From the NCBI GenBank assembly GCA_002914845.1, contig JXTC01000305.1, forward strand, positions 333,044 through 397,043: DNA of 64,000 bases, given 5' to 3'. Shown piece by piece: positions 9,482-22,080 of the stretch. The notes under the pieces were generated by a model. It made no database searches, had not been told where the DNA came from, and was given only the letters and a program-made list of their open reading frames with translations. This stretch comes from Trema orientale (Eukaryota; Streptophyta; Magnoliopsida; Rosales; Cannabaceae). A program made the translations under genes and the position numbers. Within the stretch, counting starts at the first letter, position 1, and the number at the start of each line of letters is the position of its first letter.

Positions 9482-12269
9482 ATGTACCCTGGTGGTTACA
9501 CCGCAGAAGTGACATGCTTATCTCCTAAAGCAACAGAGAAGGATGTTTATGATTTTTTCTCTCATTGTGGGGCAATTGAGCATGTTGAAGTCATCAGGTA
9601 GAGTCCATCAATCATACTTCTAATTACCGATAATGGCTCGTTGTCACAATTGCATATCATTACCATTTGTTTTATTTACAAGCTGCTTCAATTGAAATAT
9701 CCCCCTTCCTCCTTTTTTTACCTTGTCAAAAATAATATTGGGCATCATATGGAATAGATTGTGTAGTTTACTTAGTCTTTACATGTTCATTATATAGGAT
9801 TGGACATTAAAAGATTTTAAAGCGAGCCGTGCAACTTATGCTATGATGTTAATAAAGTATCTTGCTGTTTCATTGTGGATTATCCCTTCAATAACCTAGT
9901 TCTATATGCATAATGGCCCCACTTCTATGCTGATTGGTTTGTCATGATTCATTTGAGCATTAAACATGCTTTGAACCAGTAATAATTGCTTTCAGATATT
10001 TAAAATATAAAAGTCAGTATAAATATTGACCTGAAAAGAAAATGATGGGAGTTTTGATCCTACAAATGTCTGAGCTCCAACAATTGGGGAGGTCTCAAAA
10101 TTATTAGTGCTTTTGCTCTGCCACCTTTTTCATACAGAAGAAACATAATTGAATGTCTTATATCATATAGCATCTAAAGAGTAACTTCCTGATTAGTGTC
10201 CCTGGTAGAAACTCTTCAAGAGTCTAATGTAATGTCCATGATTGGAGAATCTTGTTTTTTTTTTTCTTCCCTTCAATTTTCTTTTACTGGTTGTTTCTTC
10301 CACTGAATCTCAATTAGATTTAAATCCTTGTTTTGATTTAATCGAGTATTTTCATCATCTATATTGATCCGCTCTATGTTTGGTCGGTGAGAGTTGCTTT
10401 CCTTGGTGGAAACAGATCTGGTGAATATGCCTGTACTGCATATGTTACATTCAGAGATGCTTATGCTCTAGAAACTGCTGTACTGCTCAGTGTAAGTAGC
10501 TTATTACACTTCCCTGGCAAAGAAAACAGGCACTTAAAATTGCTATTGAAATCAAAATTCTCTGGCTATACCTAGATAAGTCCAGTCCCTTGCCTTTCTC
10601 ATTATCCTCAAAACTGTTTTTTATTGATCCAAGTCTGTTTTTTGTCAAGCAGCCTCCTAAAAATGCAGTGTAGATCGAAAATTAACTCTAGTCTGGCGAA
10701 ATTGCTATTACTAATTTCTGGAGTAACAATCCATTTGCTTTTTCTTCTCTGGTTTTTATATTTAGGGAGCTACAATTTTAGACCAACTCGTGCACATATC
10801 ACCGTGGGGAACATATATAGATGAATCTGATCATTGGAATGGTTCTTCATGGAACCCTGACAACAATTCTAGCTCCACAGTAAGCATCTTGTTCTCCAAC
10901 TGGTGTTCTTTTAATTGGTTTAATGTTCATCAACTGCAAGTACATTGTATATCCTCATAAGATTCCTAATCTAATTTTGAACTCATTGTTTTTTCATTTG
11001 TTTCGTTGAGCGGCCAAAAAATTATGTTTCTAACAGAAAAGAAAGATAAGGACAAGGTTCAGTGTCTTGAATTTCATGAGTTAATGGACAAATTGGAATT
11101 TTTGTTTGTTAAGTTGGGAACATATCCTGCCACTTAAGTAATCTGGTGAATGATGAGAACGATTGACTTTTGTTTCTTAGATCAGTGGTATAACATTTCA
11201 GATTGGAATTGTAGTTTGGACACTTGGACTCATATGCACTAAGCTTTGGAATTCAAGATTTGGCAAATCTTAGTGTCTTATCTCCACCGTTGTGATTACT
11301 TTTCTACACCTTTATGTTCCATTCTACTCTTATTCTTAGATCAGTGGTATAACATTTCAGATTGGAATTGTAGTTTAGACACTTGGACTCATATGCACTA
11401 AGCTTTGGAATTCAAGATTTGGCAAATCTTAGGGTGCGTTTGGTATAGGATTCGAATCCTATTCTTCAAATTCAGAAATATCTTTTATGTAGAAAGTTGG
11501 AAGGATAAATATTTTATCCTTCCAACTTTCTATGTAAGAACTGTTTCTGGATTTGAAAAGTAGGATTCGAATCTTGTACCAAACGCGCCCTTAGTGTCTT
11601 ATCTCCACCGTTGTGATTACTTTTCTAGACCTTTATGTTCCATTCTACTCTTATTCTGATTGCCCCTCGGTTATGTTACAAGTTTGCTTTATTTGCTATA
11701 TAATCTTGTGGCCCGTTGGCCTAATATGAAAGACTACTGATAATGATATTTGAAGAATAGTGATGTGCATTGAAAATTGAAACCACTCAAACCTTCTACA
11801 ATACTAGCAGGCTTACTATACAAAAGAGTTCGTTTATTCCCCTGGCGAAGCCGTGACTGTTGCTCAAGAAGTCGTCAAAACTATGCTAGCCAAAGGTTAT
11901 GTTTTAGGGAAAGATGCATTAATCAAGGCCAAAGCTTTGGATGAGTCACATCAAGTTTCAGCTACTGCAGCAGCGAAAGTTGCTGAGATAAGCCATAGAA
12001 TTGGGCTGACAGACACAATTTACGCAAGCATGGAAACTGTTAAATCCGTGGATCAGAAATTCCATGTTTCGGATATCACCAAGTCGGCGGCTTTTGTTAC
12101 TGGGACAGCGGCTGTTGCAGCTGCATCGGTCACTGGAAGGGCCGCGGTGGCAGCTGGTAGCGCTGTAGTCAACAGCAGCTACTTTGCCAAGGGAGCTCTT
12201 TGGGTTTCAGACATGTTAAATCGAGCGGCCAAAGCTGCATCCGATTTGGGAAGTACTGGCGGTAAATAA
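9482..12269 (+). CDS. RRM protein, binding partner of ACD11 (BPA1)-like
   Basis: Four coding exons, 9482-9597, 10416-10491, 10766-10879 and 11811-12269, all with GT-AG borders and matching phases, give 254 aa. Residues 1 to about 85 form one RRM: MYPGGYTAEVTCLSPKATEK starts it, and the AYVTFRDAYALETAVLLSGA region is the RNP-1-like strand and helix. The C-terminal half (SPGEAVTVAQEVVKTMLAKG, then helices rich in Ala and Val) is the conserved alpha-helical tail of the BPA1/BPL group. Arabidopsis BPA1 proteins bind ACD11, a sphingolipid-transfer protein that restrains programmed cell death, and BPL proteins influence immunity and ROS; function here is inferred from family. The RNP motifs are poor in aromatic residues, so RNA binding is uncertain. 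Exon 3 ends in a Ser/Asn-rich linker. Intron 3 (10880-11810) carries a tandem duplication and a MITE. Confidence 0.92.
11174..11656. repeat. 159-bp tandem duplication in intron 3 of the BPA1-like gene
   Basis: Copy 1 (11174-11332) and copy 2 (11333-11656, interrupted by the MITE at 11432-11590) are almost identical. I count two substitutions, at the 'gtagttt(g/a)gac' and 'ttcta(c/g)acc' positions. The duplication is therefore recent compared with neighbouring intron sequence. It starts at TTCTTAGATCAGTGG in both copies. Confidence 0.95.
11432..11590. mobile_element. Tourist-like (PIF/Harbinger) MITE, 159 bp, TSD TTA
   Basis: The element begins GGGTGCGTTTGGTA and ends TACCAAACGCGCCC, a 14-bp terminal inverted repeat with one mismatch. 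It is flanked on both sides by TTA (11429-11431 and 11591-11593). The undisturbed tandem copy has a single TTA at the matching place (11270-11272), which proves insertion with a 3-bp target duplication. TTA/TAA duplications and GGG(T/C)-rich ends are typical of Tourist/PIF-Harbinger elements. The interior is palindromic, with 'agaaagttggaagg' against 'ccttccaactttct'. Confidence 0.93.
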
Positions 12270-15200
12270 ATTCTAGACACAAACAAAAGAACATTCTCCA
12301 ATCTGTTTCCGTTTATTTTGGAATGTACAAATAATTTCCTCTTTTTGTTGGTTCATTGACTTTGAAGTGGTTAGTAACATACCCTTCTGAAGTCTCTTAG
12401 ACTATTTTAAACGTATAAAACACATTGTTATGGTTTTGTTCTCTTGGTGTATACATGTATGTTCTACAAGTCAACGTTGACCTTGTCACTTGGTTCTGTT
12501 GTCATACACAAACATATTACTTGACAAATAAATCTTTAGTCGCTTTAGTCCAAATGACATGTATTTATTGAGCTCGATGACCGCTAATCTATGTCACCAT
12601 CTATACAGTGGTTTGCATAGAAAGGCAGAGACCAGTGGCGCGAAGACCGTTTTGCAAAATGACCCTTTCAAGCTCATGCAACCATATGTTGACTCTATTG
12701 TTCCATTAAACGGTACTCCAAACAGTAGAAGGCCATGGCGGTTGACTCCTCCTGGAATCTAGAATACAACCACCTGTTTTTCAACATCAACTTCTTCCAT
12801 TTCTCTTTCATTTCACATTGTTAACTGTTAATTCGTCTGGAAACAGATACTTCCTCCGGTTTTACTTTAAAAATTTATGACAAAGAATTCCCAAGTCTCA
12901 CTTCTTCATAACCTCACGTGTCGACGACTACCAAATTTTCTAATGCTCTTCTTTGTCTGCCAACCATTTTTAATGTACTCAACTCAGCTTCTCAACAACT
13001 TGTCTTGTTGTCTCTACCGCCCAACAACTGCGTGGTGTTCCAAAGTTGACGCATAACACTCACATTTGAAGGATCAATCCAACTCATCTATGAAGATCTT
13101 TAAAAAATTCAACCACTTCTTTATGCACTAATTTTGCGTCTTAGAAAGCTACCTGACTCTCTTATTTATTTATTTGTGTGCCTTAATTTATGAGACTTGT
13201 AATAACAAGTGTAACATTATTCAAGTTCCATTTCTAAGATCTCGCCTTTCGAGTTTTTGTTACATATTCAATGATTTTGAACCTAAAGAATAAGAAGAAA
13301 AGCATCCACTAAATTGGTCTTGTCTTTTGCTCTACTTCTAATGAACTTTATTATTAATTTTTATCCAAAAGCAGGAACTGGTTTTCCCCTTATTTGGCCA
13401 TTTGGGATGTCATTTTCCAGATAATCCGATTGATGTGCCGACCATGTTAATCCAAATACCATAAGAAAAATCCCTGAAAACAAAGCTTCACCAACTATGT
13501 GTATTATCTCACAACACGACAATCAAACAGCTTTGAGTTACTTTTTTTTTCCCTCTCCTCATCAATATTAATATCCACCAGAAATTAGTATGACTCATTT
13601 TTGTGGCATTAATTGTACATGTTTTTGGACATGAAGAAAGAAGTTGTTCATTAGTTAGTACTCTGTTTTTACTGTCTCACTCGTTTTTGGGCAGCTATTA
13701 TTGGCCTCTCACTATAACTAAGCCAACCCAAAACGACCCTAATTTGATTAGATGGTGAAGTGTCATTTTGATTCTATGGGGTCTAACTCTAAAGGCCCAT
13801 ATGAACATTTTTGTTGCCCCAGCAAGATTTGAAATGAGAAGGTAAGACTTGATAGAAAGTGAAGGACAGAAGGAAAGGATGTTTACAACTTTGGCACCTA
13901 TTACTTTGAATTATTTTTGGTGTCACTTAGTGGTACCACTTTTTGTTAATGGCACCTTATTATGGAAATATTTAATTCCATAAAGTATTAATATAGTTGG
14001 AACAGCGCCGTTTATGTACTCACATTTGAAAAATAGCTTCCCAAGTGTTATGGATTCAGAGTCCGTGAAAACTTGGTCAAATTCAGCAGTGTGTAAAATA
14101 TTGTTTTCCGATGCTTCATATTTGTTTTGATCATTCTAATGCTACGTTATGGGGTAGATTAAGTGGCAATACTTTATTTGGAGAACTGATTAAAGCCCTT
14201 TCAAAAAAAAAAGAAAAAGAATTGATCCTTTTCAAAAAAAAAAAAAGAAGAATTGAATAAAGCAAATAATTTATTGGTCCGCCGTCCTTATTGAGCGGTT
14301 GACACTATTATAAGGTTTTTTTTAATTAATTTTTATTTCTGAGTTGCTCAGTAGCTTTTAGATAATTTGGGGCTACGATAATTTCATGGCATTTTTTTTT
14401 ACTTGGTCGACTCCAAAGAACTGGATTGACTATGTCACCTTTCTTTTTAGTCACTTGCCGACGCCGCTTCAAAAAATCTTCACCTAATGTGCTCCAATTT
14501 GTATAATATTAAAAAGTTGAAAAGTTTACTACAATAGATACCCTTGTTCTAGATATAAATTAAGAAAAAGAAAATAAAATAAAATAAAAACCAAGATTAA
14601 TTCTAAAGAAAACATCATTGCGACCACTAAAAGATTGAGTCAACATTGCTGTTCTCTAAAATAACTACATTTAGCTGCTTATAAATGAAATTATAGGTGT
14701 ATTCATATTTAGGGAAAAAAAAATTTAGTTAGTTGCGTCTGATAGTAGCACTCTTCTTTCTTCGTTTATATTTTTGTATATGCTCCATAGAGAGGAATTA
14801 AGGCAAAATTCCAGCATTTTTGAAGAATATTTACATCTGAATTTGAAATTTTAGCAGTTATTAGAGCTTGTGCAGGGTATAGGCCAAAGGGCTCTAAAAA
14901 TATTAGGCTAACATGGGATAGACCGACAAATGGTAAGTGCTTCTAACAAATGCCAAGGAAGTTGATGAATGATACAAGGACTGGCATGACAGCAAGCTCA
15001 ATCAAGCTTAGTCTTTTGCCACACTTAGAAGAGTGTAAGGCTCAAAACCTCAAAATTTTGATTCTGCCATTTAGTACTACTTCTAAAGACTAATATTTGA
15101 TTTCAAAGATAGTAAGAAGAACCACGTGTGTTACTGCACATTTCATAATTCATATACGTTCTCAAAATTCCTGGAAAAGTGAAAATATATATAATTAAAG

Positions 15201-15469
15201 TATACAAGCCTTTCTTTGCTGTTTTCTGGGGATGAAATTATACAGCCTTTACTTTATGACACAATACAAGGTTTTGAGGGAACCTGTTTTGGAACAACAT
15301 TATTCACTGTTTCCTATTACAGTTTCTTTTTACCTCGTTGATCTCTTCTCAGACATAACCCAAAAAAGCTCTAAATCTGTACAACAAAACAACTCACCAA
15401 GACCAAAAAAACGAAATCCCACAAAAAATGGAAGAATGTTACCTTGTTAATAATGCCACAGGAGGTCTA
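12270..15469. other. Intergenic between the BPA1-like and glutaredoxin-like genes
   Basis: The proximal 250-500 bp probably include the 3' UTR of the BPA1-like gene. An open frame near 12629-12762 could be joined in phase to exon 4 but has no recognised domain. The rest is AT-rich with poly-A and poly-T tracts. The 40-70 bp before 15470 should hold the 3' UTR of the minus-strand glutaredoxin gene. I see no other gene, RNA or repeat that I can support. Confidence 0.55.
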
Positions 15470-16726
15470 CTAGCAACATATGGGACAACGTATAAGGCCA
15501 TTCTCATTACAATCAGGACAACGTTGGAACCCATAATCCTCTTCCTCACCTTCCTCTGTTTCTTCTTCCTCTGCTTCATAATAAATTTTACAACTCCCTG
15601 AGCATGTCTCACATGGCACGAACCTTATATCCCCACAAGCCTCACAAGCTCCGCCCCCATCTCCGCCATCATCGTCAACCTTTTCGCAACATTCGAGCAA
15701 CTTCTCTAGCTGACCATCCTCGTTTAACCGCCGGATTTCATCGGCTCCACCGATGTATTTGCTCCCCAAGAACACTTTTGGCAATCCACCACCACTAAAA
15801 CCATCTTTCAAGAGCTCTTTTAGCTCGTCCTTGAACCCCGAATGCATCGAAACATCGCGCTCATCGACCCTTACGCCGAGGCTTTTTAGGATCACCCTCA
15901 CATGGCAACAATCCTCATACGTCTTCCTCACCCCTCGTAAGCTCGTGAAGTAGACAATTAGCTTCTCCTTCTCCCTGTCGCAAGGTGTCCATTTGTGATC
16001 CACAAACGTGTCGTTTTCGATCTCGGTATCGATTGGCGAGTCGTTTCGAGCAATGCCCAGTTGCTTTTCATGATCTGGGGAGAGCTCCTCGAGCGATTTT
16101 CTGAAATTGGATATGATCTCCGGATCAAACTCAGGAACCCCAGAATCTGAATTCAAGTCTTGGTTGTTGTTGTCCGCCATTTGAAGCCACATGGGCTTCG
16201 GCGAAACCGAACCATTCTCCTGAAACCTCGACTTGGGCCGATCAAATGGGGAAGTGGGCATTGGATTTGGATCTCGAACCACATCGAATGAGAAGCTCCG
16301 AACGTGAATTGGTGACCTGAATGGACTCGTGTCCTCAAGACCCTCCATTAACTCCCAAGCATTAATCGTTTCAGGCTCCCCGGGAGGCGTTCTGGTCGGA
16401 GTTTTCGGTACAACTTTTGGGATTTTCTCGTTGATCATATTAGACCAAGTCTTGGCCTCAATAAGTCCGACTGAAAAGTCCTTGCTCTTGAGACTGTCGT
16501 CGTTTTTGTGATCAAACCCATTACAGATTACCTCTTCGTTGCCGTCTCGAATGGCGGAATCGAGCTTGATAGAGCCTAAGGTGGAGGAAGTGAGAGCGAC
16601 CAAATGGTAGCTATCGCCTTTCTTCTCCGGCGGGTGGTGGACGTGCATTGAGTAGCTCCGCGGCACCGGAGAGTAGGGGCTCTGGCAGTGCCGGCATCGC
16701 TTCTGCTTAGAGCTTGCGCAACCCAT
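15470..16726 (-). CDS. Glutaredoxin-like protein with C-terminal CxxC zinc finger (At5g39865/At3g28850 type)
   Basis: A single exon of 418 aa from the ATG at 16726. An in-frame ATG at 16750 would add 8 residues, but the inner start gives MGCASSKQKRC, a typical N-myristoylation/palmitoylation signal shared by the family, so I prefer it. Residues about 30-245 are low-complexity and Ser/Pro-rich, with an INAWELMEGLED motif near 120 that is conserved in this group. The glutaredoxin fold is at about 254-350: LIVYFTSLRGVRKTYEDC, then LPKVFLGSKYIGGADE (cis-Pro and GG motif). The classical CPYC active site is absent, as usual for this subgroup. Four CxxC pairs at about 360-418 (CEAC, CETC, CPDC, CPIC) resemble a DnaJ-type zinc finger. 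A membrane-anchored role in redox or thiol-based regulation is inferred; the family's biochemical activity is largely unknown. Confidence 0.92.
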   Translation of the reverse strand: MGCASSKQKRCRHCQSPYSPVPRSYSMHVHHPPEKKGDSYHLVALTSSTLGSIKLDSAIRDGNEEVICNGFDHKNDDSLKSKDFSVGLIEAKTWSNMINEKIPKVVPKTPTRTPPGEPETINAWELMEGLEDTSPFRSPIHVRSFSFDVVRDPNPMPTSPFDRPKSRFQENGSVSPKPMWLQMADNNNQDLNSDSGVPEFDPEIISNFRKSLEELSPDHEKQLGIARNDSPIDTEIENDTFVDHKWTPCDREKEKLIVYFTSLRGVRKTYEDCCHVRVILKSLGVRVDERDVSMHSGFKDELKELLKDGFSGGGLPKVFLGSKYIGGADEIRRLNEDGQLEKLLECCEKVDDDGGDGGGACEACGDIRFVPCETCSGSCKIYYEAEEEETEEGEEEDYGFQRCPDCNENGLIRCPICC

Positions 16727-18000
16727 TAAAGACCCCCCAGAAACCACCACACCAAACTAGATTGTGTTGAAACGAAGCAAAAGGAGAAAAAGAAAAAACA
16801 CAAAACACACCCAAGCCAACCCAAAAAAGATTAAATTATAGATAGTGGGTTTGTAAAGCTGGGATTAAATTATTCAAAAATACAACTTTATTCTTTATGG
16901 GAATTGAGATTAAAAGAACATTCTTGGTTTGGATGAGCTGGACATGGAACCTTATAGGTGAAAATTTGGTGAACAAGGCACAAAATATAGGAAAATGAGA
17001 TTAGGAACCTTCCCTTCTTAGTGACCCAGAACGAGTTTTGTAACCCAAAGACTCAGCCTTGGTAATCTTCTTCGTCTTCATTTACCATCCAAGATGCGAT
17101 TTTTTTCAGCAATGGGAGAAAACAGAGGCAGAGATTGATCGAAACGTGGAAACTGGCATTAATTCGGTGCCAAATAAAAAAATGAGAGCTCGAAACAGTC
17201 GAAACCCAGTTGCGGATTTGGCTTTTATTGATTGTAAACGACCTCAATGTGAGCTTTAGAGGCCAATCTGTGTATGTATATGCGGGTCCTGTTATATAAA
17301 TATATATATATATATATATATGTCGTTCGCAGGAAAAGCAGAGTTGATTGAAAAGCCAAAAACGACAACGATGGAGAAGATGAATGAGTTGATACGACGG
17401 GGCGAAAAGGAAAGCTCCAGAAGCGAAAAAGGGAGCTCAAAAGGGAGGAAAAAAAAAAAAGGCAACAATGTAATTCCTGAGTCAAAGAACGAAGGCGATG
17501 ACCATTTTCACCGGTACCCACCAGGCCATCACCAGCACCACCTCCTAACAAATCTCTCTCTCTCTCTCCAAATTCTAGAGAGAGAAACTCCGAATGGGAT
17601 GCAACGAATTGAGTGGTGATTAAGACTCAATTTCTTGTTGGGAATGTTTATTTATATATATATATATATGTTGGATATATTATTAACTATTATATTTATA
17701 ATGAAAAGGAAAGAAAAATATTTAAAATATAATTATGGAAAAAGAAATGTGAAAGTGAGAAAAATGAGAGAGGGATAGGAGGGAAGGGAGATGTGTATGT
17801 ATGTAAATGTAACTATGTAATGATTGATCGGCGAACGCGGGATTCATTGCTTGAATGACTCAACACACGAACGATGGCTGGTTTGCACACACCTTTCTAC
17901 AGCGAAATAAGCCACCTCCACTCGCTTACCCAGTCGCGTGCTGTAACGCGTTTAGTTTTTTTTTTTTTTTTTTTTTTCCAGTTGGTTGTGAAATAATGAA
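16727..18000 (-). promoter_or_regulatory. Leader and promoter region of the glutaredoxin-like gene
   Basis: This is upstream sequence for the minus-strand gene. It contains A/G-rich stretches (CT-rich on the gene strand), a (TA)n run at about 17301-17320 and a long T-run near 17950-17978. Overlapping open frames on both strands around 17053-17619 look like low-complexity leader DNA rather than genes. No exact start site can be assigned. Confidence 0.35.
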
Positions 18001-19752
18001 ATTTACTTTATATTTGGTAGGAGGAACTAGGGATGTCAATTTACCCGGTTGAGCGATACATACCCATGGATTAGGAGTATTCTTTTCTGGTTTTGGAAGT
18101 GGGACGGTGTAAAAACTTGTATCCAGTACGGGGTCAGGTTAGAATTAAGGGAGGGTAATTGTGGAATAATATTCCGTATTTCATAGTCCATAATGGTGTA
18201 AGATTTCCCCTTTTTTCATAATCCATAATGATCTTTTTTTTGGATGGAAAAGCAAAAGACTAGCGAATGTCAATAAAACAAGAGATATTTTGTAAAAACT
18301 AAACCATTAGAAACAAGCTTTTTAATAATACGCGTACCTTTTAAAATTCGCAAAATGATACGTATTTTAAATTTATACTTGGGTGTATCTAACGTAATTG
18401 AGTAACAACTTAAAAATATTACTTCATTAAGAGTTTTAAAAAGTAAGACTTTCTCTATAACTATTAACTATATGTACTTCCAAGAAACTATTATGGAAAG
18501 AGCCCAAAAAGCAAAATATGTTACAATCCTAAATATAAAAAATAAAAGTAAAAAAATTCAAAAAGAAGGAGAAGAAGAAGAAGAAGAAATCCATTATGAA
18601 ATTGGGAGTTATTACGATCAAAAATTTGTTTGGTAACATTTTTACATATTTGTTGTTAAAAAATAAAACTAGTAACTATTTGATAATAGAGAAATTTAGG
18701 TAGATGACCAATATTTTAAATTTGATTAAATAGATATTCATTTTTTAAATTTTATAGCTAAATGTCCAGGTATATATACTTTTACACTTGGTAGATAAAC
18801 ATATTTACCAATTTTAGTTACTAAGCTGAAATGTACTAGGTATATACTTTTTTATACTTGGTATATAAAGTTTTATCCTTGGTATATAAGCATATATACT
18901 GGACATTTTGCTATAATATTTGACAAAGGGATATTTACTTAAATTGAGCTCAAAATTTGGTCATATTTCTATATGGCCCTTAATAATATATATATTTTTG
19001 GTTTGTTTTTCAAATAAAAGGAGTGGAAATATCCCATGATGATATTATTTATTATTTTTATCCATTTTCAAAAACATAAAATAAAAAAAAAACAGTATAT
19101 TGCCATTTAACAACTAGAGAATCTTCAATAGGCATGTTGTATCTCATGCTAATGTTAAATTTTAGTATTTGGCCAAAAAATGTATCTTCAATCATATGCT
19201 ATATTCAGATTAATTTTTAGCATATGATATAATATTGTGCAATATATAAAACAAAAAAAATATCACATGCTAAATTTTAGCATGTACTGAAATTTATAAT
19301 ATTGGCATTATAATAATTATTCAAATTTACAATGTTGTTATCAATGTGTTGGAATCTACAACTTTGCCATTATTGCACATGCATTAAAATTTACGACATT
19401 GTCAATATTTCAAATTTAAAGCAATTATACATTTAGCAATATGACCAAATTTGATACATATATACCTTTTTTGCTTTTCTAATTAAATTTTATTTGATAT
19501 ATGTTTTTTTTTTCATTACATTTTATTCACAGTTTTATATTTGCTAGATTTTTATAAATTTGAACTCTCATTTACTATTTTAATACTCATATATTTTGTA
19601 AAACCAAAAATGAAAGAATTATAAGTGAGAGAAAAGCCTGAAAAAACACACACCCTTGGTAGATAAAGTGGAACTTTTATGATCAGTATGGTGAAAATGA
19701 AATAACAGTAGGAAAAAGATGTCTTGTGAGTAAAAATAGTATTAATACAAAA

Positions 19753-20270
19753 CAATGACGGAACCACCTTAGGCAGAATTTGATATGCTCAAATTTTTTA
19801 AAATTTGACTTTTATCCTCTTTTTTTTAAAAAAGTTATTCAATAATTTTCCTTATTGCCCCTCCTAAATATTGATAATTTTAAATTTCATCCATATATTT
19901 TATGAAAAATTTAATAATGTACTTTATTCGCCGTTCCCTCCCCTCACCCCCGTTTCCCCATACTGAATTTTTTGATATTTAAAAATTACTGACATTACTT
20001 TTAAATACTTAATTATTTTGCCCATATTTTTTATGGAGACATTTTTTTTATACCTTACTTTAAAAAATCTTTTTAATCTTCAGTTGGTTCTATATATGTG
20101 ATTTAAAATTACAATTTTTAGAATTCATGAATCATAATAATCAATTACAAGTCATTTTAAGAAATTAAAGAAACATATAAAAAGCAAAAAGAGGGGAAAA
20201 AAACCTAAATTTAGCTTAAAGAATTTTCTTAGACTAATGCCCCTAACAAAATTTTTTGGCTCTGTCAATG
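19753..20270. mobile_element. hAT-like non-autonomous element, copy 1
   Basis: The ends CAATGACGGAACC and GGCTCTGTCAATG are inverted repeats. The flanks ATACAAAA (19745-19752) and GTACAAAA (20271-20278) form an 8-bp duplication with one mismatch, the hAT size. Internal parts (a 'ttgccc' tract, 'aatttcatccatatattt', 'caattacaagtcatttt') match a second copy at 60376-60847 in the same orientation. There is no transposase. Confidence 0.7.
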
Positions 20271-20542
20271 GTACAAAATAACATTGTTTTAGCATGCATG
20301 CATGTATTGAAATAAAACCTAAAAAATTTGTACTAAATTTAGCATAATTTTGTTTTAGCACACAATTTTTAGTATAAATACATTAGAGATGATCTAAATC
20401 TGATATTTCGAACAAGAGAAATATTAGATCATCTTTTTATTTGATATGTGGACTCTATTATACTTCATAAGATTTTTATAATATGAAATTTCACGCGTCA
20501 AATAATAAGACTGAACAATGAAAAAGATCATAGAAAAATAAG

Positions 20543-20888
20543 GGCCCCGTATGATTCGCCTATTTGAATGGAAATTGTGGAATGTGTTACAATTGGAATG
20601 GGAGACATTTGAATGGAAAAAATAGTAGAATATGTTGTAATTAGAATGTGAGTATTGGAATGTACCATTCAAAAACATCTCCTCTCCTCCATTCTCATTG
20701 AAGACACAAAAAAACCATTCTAATAGTTAACTTTTCGAATGGATCATTTGAATGGAAAAACTGAATTGTTGAAACAAACACACATTCTAAAAAATCATTT
20801 GAATGGAAAAATTGAATTGTTGAAATAAACACACATTTAAATGGATTTTCCATTCCAATGGAATAGAATGGTTGAAACAAACGGGGTC
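20543..20888. mobile_element. 346-bp MITE with GGCCCCGT ends, copy 1
   Basis: It begins GGCCCCGTATG and ends CAAACGGGGTC, flanked by AAG on both sides (20540-20542 and 20889-20891). The interior is built from repeated 'TTTGAATGGAA', 'attccaatg' and 'GTTGAAACAAACACAC' words. A second copy lies in opposite orientation at 39176-39535. The 3-bp duplications and G/C-rich ends suggest a PIF/Harbinger relative, though AAG is not the usual TTA target. Confidence 0.85.
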
Positions 20889-22080
20889 AAGGTGATTTTA
20901 GCATTTTTTTTAAACAAAAATATGGCTAAACAAGCTTAGTCAAAGTATTTGTACTTTGATTAATCATCGTTTTACTACTGTAGTCTGTAGTCTGTACCTC
21001 AAGCGCGTGGAATAGGCTTCTAAGAATAACTCATACGACCTTGTCACTGGCTTTTCTTGTCCGCGTTTTTCAAGTCCTCACAAGCAATTTTTTTTTTCCT
21101 TTTTTTTAAGAAGAAAGCAAATCGTAGAGTTAATATTCCTTCCAACATATTTTAATGATAGGGAAAAGGAAAATGGAAACATATGTATGAGTATACATAT
21201 CTTCCAAACAGAAAAGAAAAATATCAATATCTTTTTGATAAAAAATATAGAAAATATCTGATTATTGAATTGAAAACTGAAAAGGACCAGCCAACCAAGC
21301 ACTAAACATTAACATGCCATTAAGAAAACTTATAACTTTATTACTTTATTTTTTTAATTTCCTTTTTGTTTTTACAATAAGTTAATTTAAGCTTATTGTC
21401 CCTCAAAAAATAATACTTAAGCACATTCGACTATATAACGTAATTCATTATATGACTATATGTTTGAATGTAAGGCAATTGACTGTCTTTGAAGCTTGGA
21501 CAATGGTATGTACTATGCCCATACAATATTTAAACACTTAGATAAAGATTAAAAGAATAAAACTCATAAGATTAGAAAACTGTAGCGTTATATAATATAA
21601 AGTTGTCTTAAGTTCGATGCTCTTTTCTTAATATTAGGTTCGAGGAAAAACAAAAAAAAGTTCAATATGTGCAGAATAATGCAATAGAGACCATTGACCA
21701 TCCAATTTCTGATAGGTGCTATGTTAGAGGAATTTCTTCTTCTTTTTTTTTTAATTTTATTTTAGAGTTACTCGAATGCAGATATTTAGAGAACTTAGAC
21801 CGTCAAACATAAATAAATAATGATGATTTCTTTGCTTTTTCTTTGCAAAAATCTTAGTAGAATTCAGTCCACATTAACTTACTTTTTTATTTTTTTTCCT
21901 TTAAGGATAATTTTGTATGCTATCATTTGAAGCTAATCATGCTAATGATGAAGAATGATTTTTGTTATTAGTATGCAATTCCTTACTATCAAATGACTGC
22001 CATTCTACCACTGTTGTTAATAAAAGAACTATTAGCAGACAATGATTTCCATTGTTGGGAGTCAAAAGAATTTTTTTTTT

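Noticed and set aside
11444-11462. T-loop-like GGATTCGAATCC, suggesting a tRNA
   Set aside because: It is part of the inverted repeat of the MITE at 11432-11590; no acceptor stem, anticodon arm or D arm surrounds it.
17053-17619. Overlapping open frames on both strands upstream of the glutaredoxin-like gene
   Set aside because: They overlap one another on opposite strands, are low-complexity (Lys/Glu or Ser/Phe rich, with Tyr-Ile runs from a TA repeat) and lie in the expected promoter/leader.
18685-18985. Palindromic AT-rich unit with repeated 'ggtatata' words
   Set aside because: It looks like an old MITE, but the ends are too diverged to define termini or a target duplication, so it is mentioned only in the intergenic note.
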